From Saccharothrix sp. ALI-22-I (GTDB lineage: Bacteria; Actinomycetota; Actinomycetes; Mycobacteriales; Pseudonocardiaceae): 64,000 bases of DNA. The stretch lies in assembly GCF_001984175.1 (NCBI RefSeq), contig NZ_MTQP01000053.1, positions 1 through 64,000 on the forward strand, read 5' to 3'. The notes below the pieces were generated by a model that had not been told where the DNA came from, made no database searches, and saw nothing but the letters and a program-made list of their open reading frames with translations. Shown here one piece after another: positions 14,347 through 22,036 of the stretch (within the stretch, counting starts at the first letter, position 1; each line of letters opens with the position of its first letter). Made by a program: the position numbers and the translations under genes.

Positions 14347-15519
14347 CTAGGCGTGCACGCCTGCCTGGTACTTCGGCACCCGCACGCTGATCTTCGTGCC
14401 GAGGCCCTGTGCGGTTTCCACGACGAGGCCGTAGTCGTCGCCGTAGCAGCGCCGCAGCCGCTCGTCGATGTTCCCCAACCCGATGCCGGCCGTCTCGCCG
14501 ACCTGGCCCGCCAGGGTGCGGCGCAGGGCGTCCGGGTCCATGCCGATGCCGTCGTCCTCGATGGTGATGTGCGCTTCTTCGCCCGCGTCCGCCGCCAGGA
14601 TCGAGATGTGCCCCGGCCCGACCTTGCCCTCCATGCCGTGCCGCACCGCGTTCTCCACCAGCGGTTGCAGGCACAGGAACGGCACGGTCACCGGCAGCAC
14701 CTCGGGCGCGATCTGCAACGTCACCTTGAGCCGTTCGCCGAACCGGGCCCGTTCCAGGGCCAGGTACTGGTCGATCGACTTCAGCTCCTCCGACAACGTG
14801 GTGAAGTCGCCCGCCCGGCGGAACGAGTAGCGGGTGAAGTCGGCGAAGTCCAGCAACAGGGTGCGAGCGCGCTCAGGGTCCGTGCGCACGTAGGACGCGA
14901 TGGCGGACAGCGAGTTGTAGATGAAGTGCGGCGAGATCTGCGCCCGCAGCGCCCGCACCTCCGCCTCCACCAACCTGGTCCGCGACCGGTCCAGTTCGGC
15001 CAGCTCCAACTGGCCCGACGCCCACCGCGCCACCTCGTTCGTCGCCCGCACCAGCCCCGCCGACGCCTCCCGGCTGTACGCCGCGAGCACGCCGACCACC
15101 CGTCCCTCCACGGTCAGCGGCGCGAGGACGGCCGTGTGCACGGGGCAGTCGGGCGCGGAGCAGGTGATGTCGAACGCGCGCGTGCGGCCGGTGTCGAACA
15201 CGTCGGCCGCCAGGCCCATCGCCTCGGACGCGTGGTGGCTGCCGTCGCCCTCCCACGCCACCACCTCGGTCTCGTCGGTCAACGCCAGCGCGGGCGTGCC
15301 CAGCAACGTCCGCAGGTGCTTGGCCGACTTCTTCGCCGCCTCCGGCACCAGCCCGGCGCGCAGCGGGGGAGCGGCGGACCACGCGGTGTGCAGCGTCTCG
15401 AACGTGATCCGCTGCTCGTTGGTGAGGAAATCGTTGCGGGAGTGGGAAGTCCGCCACAGCGTGATCACCACGGCCAGGCCGACGAGCAGTATCGCGCCCG
15501 CCGTCCACATCGCGGTCAC
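14347..15519 (-). CDS. LytS/YehU-type sensor histidine kinase
   Basis: 390 aa. One N-terminal membrane helix (MWTAGAILLVGLAVVITLW), a GAF-like sensory region (about 60-190), then the His_kinase segment ALRAQISPHFIYNSLSAIAS with the phospho-acceptor His, and an HATPase (VENAVRHGMEGK N-box, DDGIGMDPDAL, GIGLGNIDERL). LytS-family kinases pair with LytTR regulators, and one is encoded first in this operon. GTG 15519 overlaps the symporter stop by 4 bases, so it is translationally coupled to the transporter. It probably senses the transported solute or its flux (inference). Confidence 0.9.
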   Translation of the reverse strand: MTAMWTAGAILLVGLAVVITLWRTSHSRNDFLTNEQRITFETLHTAWSAAPPLRAGLVPEAAKKSAKHLRTLLGTPALALTDETEVVAWEGDGSHHASEAMGLAADVFDTGRTRAFDITCSAPDCPVHTAVLAPLTVEGRVVGVLAAYSREASAGLVRATNEVARWASGQLELAELDRSRTRLVEAEVRALRAQISPHFIYNSLSAIASYVRTDPERARTLLLDFADFTRYSFRRAGDFTTLSEELKSIDQYLALERARFGERLKVTLQIAPEVLPVTVPFLCLQPLVENAVRHGMEGKVGPGHISILAADAGEEAHITIEDDGIGMDPDALRRTLAGQVGETAGIGLGNIDERLRRCYGDDYGLVVETAQGLGTKISVRVPKYQAGVHA

Positions 15520-17237
15520 AACCGGTCCTGACTGCGCAGACCCAGGTTCTCCGGCGCGTGCAAGCGCACCATGACGTGGTTCACCCCCGGCGGCACCTTG
15601 CGCGGTGTCAGCAGCGACACCACGTACATCACGACGAAGCCCAACGGCACGGTCCACGCGGCGGGCCGGGTCAGGAACACGTGGTACCACGCGCCGCCGC
15701 CACCGGCGCTGATCGTCACCATCCCGGCCACCAGCGCGGGCAGGCCACCGGCCAGCATCCCGGCGACCGCGCCGACCGTGGTGATCCGGTTGCTCCAGAT
15801 CCCCAGCACCAGCAGCGGGCACAGCGACGACGCGGCCACCGCGAACGCCAGACCGACCATGTCCGCCACCGGCACCCGGCCCACCAGCAACGTCATGCCC
15901 AACGGCACCAGCACGGCCAGCACCGTGGACAGCCGGAACCCGCGCACACCGCGGAACCGCAGCACGTCCCGGCTCAGCACGCCCGCCAGCGACACCATCA
16001 GCCCGGACGACGTGGACAGGAACGCGGCGAACGCCCCACCGGCCACCAGCGCGCCCAGCAGCTGCCCGCCCAGCCCGTCGATCATCCGGCTGGGCAGCAC
16101 CAGCACCACCGCGTCCGTGTCACCGGTCATCAGCAGCTCGGGCGTGTACAGCCGACCGAGCGCACCGTAGATCGGTGGCATCAGGTAGAAGACGCCCAGC
16201 AGCCCCAGCACTATCAACGTGGTCCGGCGCGCCGCGCGGCCGTTCGGGTTGGTGTAGAAGCGCACGATCACGTGCGGCAATCCCATGGTGCCCAGGAACG
16301 TGGCGATGATCAGCGAGTACACCGCGTACAACGGGAACCGCTCGCCGCCGCGCATGGGCAGCGCCCACACGTCGTTGGTGTTCGACGGGATCGACAGCAC
16401 GTGCGGCACGATCGCGCCCTCGGGGAACGTGAGCCGTGACCCGGCGGCCACGATGTGATCGCCCGTGGTCAGCTCGGCGTCGCCGTCGACCCGCTGCCCG
16501 TCCACCAGACCGGAGCCGGTGTAGGGCGTGTACTCGGACACCTGGAACTTCGTGTCGCTGTCGAAGGTGACCGTGGTCTGCTTCGGGAACTCGGGGAACT
16601 GCGGCCCGGTCAGGTCACGCGCGCCGTGCGCGTGCCAGGCCAGCACCAGGAACACCACCGGCACCGCGATCGCGGTCAGCTTGAGCCAGTACTGGAACGC
16701 CTGCACGAACGTGATGCTGCGCATCCCGCCGGAGATCACGTTCGTGGTCACCACGACCGCGACCACCAGCGCGCCCACCCAGTTCGGCGCGCCGGTCACC
16801 GTGTTCAACGTCAGCCCGGCGCCCTGCAACTGCGGCAACAGGTACAGCCACCCGATGGCCAGCGCGAACACGCTCGCCACCGCCCGCACCGACGGCGACG
16901 CGAACCGCGCCTCGGCGAAGTCCGGCAACGTGTACGCGCCGCTGCGCCGCAGGGGAGCCGCGACCAGCGCGAGCAGCACCAGGTAGCCCGCCGTGTAGCC
17001 GACCGGGAACCACAGCATGTCCGGCCCGTGCGCGAAGATCAGCCCGGCGATGCCGACGAACGACGCCGCGGACAGGTACTCGCCGCCGATGGCCGACGCG
17101 TTCCACCACGGCGACACGGTCCGCGAGGCGACGAAGAAGTCCGACGTCGTCCGCGAGATCCGCAGCCCGTACGTGCCCACCAACATCGTGCCGACCGCGA
17201 CGACCAACACCGCGACGATGCCGTACCCACTGCTCAC
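15516..17237 (-). CDS. Sodium:solute symporter (SSS family, ActP/MctC-like)
   Basis: 573 aa with about 13 membrane segments. Seen: SRTTSDFFVASRTVSPWWNA, then SAIGGEYLSAASFVGIAGLI at the start, typical of the acetate/pyruvate group of SSS transporters, and SGGMRSITFVQAFQYWLK in the middle. A ~90-residue hydrophilic extracytoplasmic insertion (about 210-290) is common in actinobacterial monocarboxylate members. It is flanked by DUF485 and LytS genes with 4-base overlaps at both ends, so all are one operon. Substrate is probably a short monocarboxylate such as acetate or pyruvate; this rests on family likeness only. Confidence 0.88.
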   Translation of the reverse strand: MSSGYGIVAVLVVAVGTMLVGTYGLRISRTTSDFFVASRTVSPWWNASAIGGEYLSAASFVGIAGLIFAHGPDMLWFPVGYTAGYLVLLALVAAPLRRSGAYTLPDFAEARFASPSVRAVASVFALAIGWLYLLPQLQGAGLTLNTVTGAPNWVGALVVAVVVTTNVISGGMRSITFVQAFQYWLKLTAIAVPVVFLVLAWHAHGARDLTGPQFPEFPKQTTVTFDSDTKFQVSEYTPYTGSGLVDGQRVDGDAELTTGDHIVAAGSRLTFPEGAIVPHVLSIPSNTNDVWALPMRGGERFPLYAVYSLIIATFLGTMGLPHVIVRFYTNPNGRAARRTTLIVLGLLGVFYLMPPIYGALGRLYTPELLMTGDTDAVVLVLPSRMIDGLGGQLLGALVAGGAFAAFLSTSSGLMVSLAGVLSRDVLRFRGVRGFRLSTVLAVLVPLGMTLLVGRVPVADMVGLAFAVAASSLCPLLVLGIWSNRITTVGAVAGMLAGGLPALVAGMVTISAGGGGAWYHVFLTRPAAWTVPLGFVVMYVVSLLTPRKVPPGVNHVMVRLHAPENLGLRSQDRL

Positions 17238-17635
17238 GAGCGCTCCACCAGTTCGGCGAACTCCCGCTCGCTGCGCTCGGCCTGGCGCACGTAGAACCAG
17301 CCCGCGAGCACGAACACGGGGAACACCAGCACACCGAGCAGCAGCCACGGCAGCGGCAGGCCCAACAGCCGCTGCGCGGCTACCGACGGCGCGAGTGTGA
17401 ACACCAGCGGCAGTGCCGCGACGCTGCCGCAGACCACCGCGCACAGCAGCAGGCCGAGCCGCCGTTGGGTGCGGATCAGCGAGCGCATGTAGACCGCGCC
17501 GAGTTCGCTCTGCTCGTCGATCTCCCGCGAGGCCGGGTACGGGCGGGGAGCGCGCGGCGCGCGGGTGCGCGGGCTGGTGACCACGACCCGCTGGGTGTGC
17601 GGGCGCTGGTTGGGCGGCCGTTGGGGGGAGGTCAC
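17234..17635 (-). CDS. DUF485-family membrane protein, symporter partner
   Basis: 133 aa. A Pro/Arg-rich cytoplasmic N-terminus (~45 residues) precedes ELGAVYMRSLIRTQRRLGLL and two membrane helices (about 68-90 and 100-122), ending in the charged RQAERSEREFAELVERS. This is the DUF485 (YjcH-like) layout; these proteins are nearly always encoded next to ActP-type symporters and are thought to assist them. GTG 17635 overlaps the response regulator stop (GTGA), and its own stop overlaps the symporter start. Confidence 0.85.
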   Translation of the reverse strand: MTSPQRPPNQRPHTQRVVVTSPRTRAPRAPRPYPASREIDEQSELGAVYMRSLIRTQRRLGLLLCAVVCGSVAALPLVFTLAPSVAAQRLLGLPLPWLLLGVLVFPVFVLAGWFYVRQAERSEREFAELVERS

Positions 17636-18471
17636 GACGGCTGCCGGTTGCGGCGCACCAGCAGTTGCCGCAGGTGCCGGGCGTGCCGCCGGCTGACCGG
17701 CAGCACCGCGCCGCCGATGTTCACGCTCAGGTGGCCGTCCTCCAGCCGCAGTTCGTCGATGTGCCCGAGTGACACGAGGTGACTGCGGTGGATGCGCACG
17801 AATCCGGCGGACCGCCACCGCTCTTCCAGCCCGTTGAGCGCGGCGCGTACCAATCCACTCCCGGTGGCGGTGTGCAGGCGGGCGTAATCACCGTGCGCCT
17901 CGACGTACCGGATGTCGGCCAGCCGGATGAACCTGGTGATGCCGCCGAGTTCGACCGGAATGACCTCGTCACCCACATCGGGGTTTTTCTCCGCCGGTGC
18001 GGTGGCGGCCGGTTCCGCCGCCTTCGAATCGAGCACTTCGTGCACGATCCGGTGCACCGACTCGGCCAACCGCTCCGCCCGAACGGGCTTGAGCAGGTAA
18101 TCGAGCGCTTTCAGTTCAAAAGCCTCGACCGCCGGTTCCTGGTGCGCGGTGACGAAAACAATGCGCGGCGGCTGGGCGAACCGGGACAGCACGCGGGCCA
18201 GATCCAGCCCGTCCAGGCCGGGCATCCGGATGTCCAGGAACACCGCGTCGACCGGCTGGCCGGCGTCCATGGCGCGGTGCAGGGTCCGCAACGCCTTGGT
18301 CGCGTCCGTGACGCCCTCGACGTGGGCGACACGCGGGTCGGAGCGCAGCAGGTAGACGAGGTCGTCGAGGGCGGGCGCCTCGTCGTCCACGGCGAGCACC
18401 CGCAGGGTTCGCTCAAGCGCCCCACGGCGCTCCGGGCCCTCGCAGAGAGGGCAGGGAAGTCCTGAGGTCAT
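17632..18471 (-). CDS. LytTR-family response regulator
   Basis: 279 aa. Receiver domain from about 20 (LRVLAVDDEAPALDDLVYLL) with phospho-acceptor Asp in VDAVFLDIRMPGLDGLDLA, switch Thr/Ser and Lys (FVTAHQEPAVEAF, LDYLLKPV). C-terminal LytTR DNA-binding domain (RYVEAHGDYARLHTATG, VRIHRSHLVSLGHIDEL, LPVSRRHARHLRQLL). It is the first gene of the operon regulator-DUF485-symporter-kinase. The N-terminal ~20 residues contain CPLC/CEG cysteines that could bind metal or be unused; ATG 18471 is the first start. Confidence 0.92.
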   Translation of the reverse strand: MTSGLPCPLCEGPERRGALERTLRVLAVDDEAPALDDLVYLLRSDPRVAHVEGVTDATKALRTLHRAMDAGQPVDAVFLDIRMPGLDGLDLARVLSRFAQPPRIVFVTAHQEPAVEAFELKALDYLLKPVRAERLAESVHRIVHEVLDSKAAEPAATAPAEKNPDVGDEVIPVELGGITRFIRLADIRYVEAHGDYARLHTATGSGLVRAALNGLEERWRSAGFVRIHRSHLVSLGHIDELRLEDGHLSVNIGGAVLPVSRRHARHLRQLLVRRNRQPS

Positions 18472-18507
18472 GGAGTTCCAATGCGGTGTGGTCGGCAGCG
18501 TCGGCGA

Positions 18508-18816
18508 TTAGACCACCGGACGCCTATCCTCACCCTTCGGGGTGGCCAAGGGCAATGACCTGCGCGCCGCCTGCGCGTCACCCAGGGTCATCTCCAGTTC
18601 GAGGAACGCCTCTTCGGCCCGCCGGGCCGCCATCGACACCGACGCCGCCGCCGCGCTGCCGACCAGCCGACGGGTCGGTTCCTGCAACCCGCGCACCACG
18701 TCGGACCACTCGTCGGCCATGCGGGCCAACCTGGTGAGCGCGGAGACCAATTCGGCGGAAGTGCGGGGCGTCACGTCCGCGATCCGCGCCAAGCCGACGT
18801 GCGGATCGGATTCCAT
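18508..18816 (-). CDS. Small hypothetical helical protein
   Basis: 102 aa from ATG 18816 (in-frame GTG at 18828 sits too close to AGGAG). Predicted mostly helical: TSAELVSALTRLARMADEWS, then EEAFLELEMTLGDAQAARRS. Third-position GC is high on this strand, which supports real coding. No family recognised. It lies just upstream of the LytTR operon on the same strand and 150 bases below the AfsR-like gene; its helical-hairpin look resembles WXG100-like proteins only superficially. Confidence 0.5.
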   Translation of the reverse strand: MESDPHVGLARIADVTPRTSAELVSALTRLARMADEWSDVVRGLQEPTRRLVGSAAAASVSMAARRAEEAFLELEMTLGDAQAARRSLPLATPKGEDRRPVV

Positions 18817-18993
18817 GACATCCCCCACAACTCCTGCTGCCGAAGTATCGAAACCCGATGCTCTCGTTCTCCGGGGGCCGGGTCAACGACCCGGAGGGGT
18901 GGTCTCAATTGGCAGCCGAAACCGAAACACCCGCGACACCGTCTGGTCACCGCCGACTTTTGACCCAATTCCGCGGACACGCGCGGTACCGGG

Positions 18994-21942
18994 TCAGGTG
19001 AGCTCGGTGAGCGCGGTGGCGGCCATGTGTTCGAACTCGCCGAAACCGCTGTCGGAGGCGAGGTCGTGGCCCACTCGGGCGTGGTGGAGGGCTTCGTCGT
19101 GGCGGCCTTCGGCGGCCAGGGCGCGGACCAGGTGCACGTGCGATCGGGCCACGCCGTAGCGGTACTCCGACGACGTGGCCAGTTCGAGCGCGCGCAGGTG
19201 TGCGGCGACGGCACGGGCGGGTTCGCCCAGGTGGCGCAGGACCAGGCCCAGGGCGTTGTGCACCTCGGACTCGATCCGGGGACTGCCGCCCAGCTCCTGC
19301 ACCAGCGCCAACGCCCGCTGGGCCGTCCGCAGTGCCTCCGCGTGCTCCCCGTTCAGGCACAGCGCCGCGGCCAGGTGGGCCATGTTCTCGGCGCGCGAGT
19401 GCCGCACCCCGCTCCGGTACCAGGCCGCCAGCGCGTGGCGCAGCAGCTCGACCGCCCGCGGGTAGTCACCGGACGCCGTGCTGCACCGCCCGAGCAACGC
19501 GGCGCACGCGGCCTCGATGTTCACCCCGTCGGCCGCCCGCGCGAGGTCGAGCCCTTCGGTCAGGAGCGACTCGGCCAACGCCAGCTCGCCGCGCATCACC
19601 CACAACGCGCCGAGCCCGGCCAGCGCCGAGATCCGCACGTGCGGCAGGGCCCCGTCGGCCTCGCCCAGCTCCATCATCCGCTGGAACGAGGCGTGCGCGG
19701 TCGGGAACTCGGCCAGTTCCATGTCCACGATCCCGGCCAGCCCGGCGTGCAGCCACTCCGTCCGCTCGGCGGGCCGGACGGACCGCAGGTACCGCTGCGC
19801 CGCCCGCAGGTTGCCCAGGTTCCGGTGCTCCGAGGCCAGCCACATCAGCATCAACGTCTCCGCGTCGCGGTCGCCGACGGTCCGGGCCGCGCCCAGCGCC
19901 GCGTCGATGGCGTTGAGGAACTCCACGTGGTGTCCGTGCGACCCGAGGTACCCGCTCACCGAGTTGATCAGCTGCCAGGCCATCGGCAACGGCCCGTGCG
20001 CCGCGCAGTGCTCGGTGGCCGCCAGCACGCTGGCCCGCTCAGCGTTCAGCCACGCCCGGGCCACGTCCGGGCTCATCCGGGGCGGCCCGGAGGAGCCCAG
20101 CTCCGGGTACAGCACGTCGCCGACCTCGATCGCGGTGCGCAGGTACCAGTCGAACAGCCGCTGCCGCGCCGCCCCCAGGTCCTCGCCCGCCGACGCGGCG
20201 CGGTCGGCCGCGTAGTCGTGCAGCAGGTCGTGCAGCGCGAACCGGTCCACCCCGACCCGCTGCACCAGGTGCGCCGACGCCAGGTCCTCCAGCAGCCCGC
20301 GCGCCACCGCCTCCGGCGCGTCCAGCAGCGCCGCCGCGCCGAACACGCTGAAGTCCGGTCCCGGCAGCAGCCCGGTCAACCGGAACAGCCGCGCCGCGTC
20401 CGGCGTCAACGCCGCGTACGACAGGTCGAACGCCCGCCGCACCGCCGCCGTGTCGTCGTTGTCCACCGCCAACGCGGTCAGCCGGTCGCCGCCGCGCAGC
20501 TCGTCCACGTACGACGCGATGTCGGCGTGCGGTGAGCCGACCAGGTTGCCCAGCGCGATCCGCAACGCCAACGGCAGGTACCCGCACAGCCGGGCCAGCT
20601 CGCTGAGCGCGTCGAACTCCGCCACCGCAGCCTCCGGCCCGAGCGACCGGGCCAGCAGCTTCCACGCCTCGTCGTCGCGCAGCACGTCCAGCCGCACCGT
20701 CGTGGCACCCAACCGCAGCTCGTTGCGGCTGGTGATCACCACCGAGCAGCCGGGGTCGCCGGGCAGCAGCGGCAGCACCTGCTCCACCGACGCGGCGTTG
20801 TCCAGGGTGATCAGCACCCGCCGGCCGCGCAGCCGGGCCCGGTAGCCGCGGACCAGCTCCTCCTCGTCCACCGGGATGTGGTCGGCCCGCACGTCCATCG
20901 CCCGCAGGAACCGCGCCAGCACGGCCGACGTCGACAGCGGCGGCGAGGTGGAGTGCCCGCGCAGGTTCACGTACAGCTGGCCGTCGGGGTAGCGGTCGCG
21001 CACCGCGTGCCCCACCGAGATGGCGAACGCCGTCTTGCCCACCCCCGGCGGCCCGCACACCACCACGGTCCCCGCCGAACGGGTCAGCAGCCCGGTCACC
21101 CGGGTCAGCTCGGTGGCGCGCCCGACGAAGTTGCCCACCGGCGCGGGCAGCTGCGACACCGGCGCCCACGCGCTCGCGGCCGGCTCGTGCAGCGCCGGGT
21201 CGCCGGTGAGGATCGAGTGGTGCACCGCGCGCAGCGAGTCGCTGGGGTCCACTCCCAGCTCCCGCGCCAACGCGGTCGACGCCTGCCGGTAGGCGTCCAG
21301 CGCGTCGGCCTGCCGGTCCGCCCGGTACAGCGCCACCATCAGCTGCGACCAGAACCGTTCCCGCAACGGGTGCTGCGCGGTCAGCCGGCGCAGGTCGGCG
21401 ATCACCTCGTCGCAGCGGCCCAGTCGCAGCTTCACGTCCACCAGTTCGGAGATCACCCGCAGCCGCTGCTCGGCGAGGGTCGGCACCTCCGTCTCGTGCA
21501 GCGACTCCGACGGCACGTCCGCCAGCGGCGGCCCGTGCCAGCAGGCCAGCGCCTGTTCGTACACCGAGCAGGCGGCCCGGAAGTCCTCGGCCTCGGCCAG
21601 CGCCGCGCCCTGTTCGGCCAGCGCCTCGAACCGGTGCAGGTCCAGCGAGTCGGGCGGCAGGTCGATCCGGTAGCCGGTGGGCGTGGTGTGGATGAGCTGC
21701 GGGTCGCCCAGCGTGCGCCGCAACCGCATCACGTACACCGGCAGCGTCTGCGCGGCGCGGTCGGGCGGCATGTCGCCCCACACCCGGCGGATCAGGTCGC
21801 TCGCGGGCACCGGGCGGTTCGCGCCCAGCAGCAGGGTCGCCAGGACGATGCGGTGCTTGGCGGCGGTCACCGGGACTGAGTGGCCGTTGCGGCGGACCAC
21901 GAGGGACCCCAGCACGCCGAACTCGTCCTGCGACAGGGTCAA
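18994..21942 (-). CDS. AfsR/SARP-type regulator with NB-ARC ATPase and TPR domains
   Basis: 982 aa. N-terminal SARP winged helix (about 1-90; AAKHRIVLATLLLGANRPVP, RVWGDMPPDRAAQTLPVYVM), bacterial transcriptional activation domain (about 95-240), NB-ARC ATPase from about 260 (NFVGRATELTRV, P-loop GPPGVGKTAFAIS, VLITLDNAASVEQVL), then C-terminal TPR-like repeats to the end. AfsR-like proteins are pleiotropic or pathway-specific activators of secondary metabolism. Start: TTG 21942 behind GGAGG (short spacing); a GTG at 21990 would add 16 residues with AGA and other atypical codons. No adjacent biosynthetic cluster, so the target is unknown. Confidence 0.9.
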   Translation of the reverse strand: MTLSQDEFGVLGSLVVRRNGHSVPVTAAKHRIVLATLLLGANRPVPASDLIRRVWGDMPPDRAAQTLPVYVMRLRRTLGDPQLIHTTPTGYRIDLPPDSLDLHRFEALAEQGAALAEAEDFRAACSVYEQALACWHGPPLADVPSESLHETEVPTLAEQRLRVISELVDVKLRLGRCDEVIADLRRLTAQHPLRERFWSQLMVALYRADRQADALDAYRQASTALARELGVDPSDSLRAVHHSILTGDPALHEPAASAWAPVSQLPAPVGNFVGRATELTRVTGLLTRSAGTVVVCGPPGVGKTAFAISVGHAVRDRYPDGQLYVNLRGHSTSPPLSTSAVLARFLRAMDVRADHIPVDEEELVRGYRARLRGRRVLITLDNAASVEQVLPLLPGDPGCSVVITSRNELRLGATTVRLDVLRDDEAWKLLARSLGPEAAVAEFDALSELARLCGYLPLALRIALGNLVGSPHADIASYVDELRGGDRLTALAVDNDDTAAVRRAFDLSYAALTPDAARLFRLTGLLPGPDFSVFGAAALLDAPEAVARGLLEDLASAHLVQRVGVDRFALHDLLHDYAADRAASAGEDLGAARQRLFDWYLRTAIEVGDVLYPELGSSGPPRMSPDVARAWLNAERASVLAATEHCAAHGPLPMAWQLINSVSGYLGSHGHHVEFLNAIDAALGAARTVGDRDAETLMLMWLASEHRNLGNLRAAQRYLRSVRPAERTEWLHAGLAGIVDMELAEFPTAHASFQRMMELGEADGALPHVRISALAGLGALWVMRGELALAESLLTEGLDLARAADGVNIEAACAALLGRCSTASGDYPRAVELLRHALAAWYRSGVRHSRAENMAHLAAALCLNGEHAEALRTAQRALALVQELGGSPRIESEVHNALGLVLRHLGEPARAVAAHLRALELATSSEYRYGVARSHVHLVRALAAEGRHDEALHHARVGHDLASDSGFGEFEHMAATALTELT

Positions 21943-22036
21943 CCGCCTCCGATCTCTCCCGACCTTGACATGCCGGTACCCGGTTCGCACCGGAGTACCA
22001 CCGGATGGATTCCGCGGCCACCGGGGCTGATGCGTC

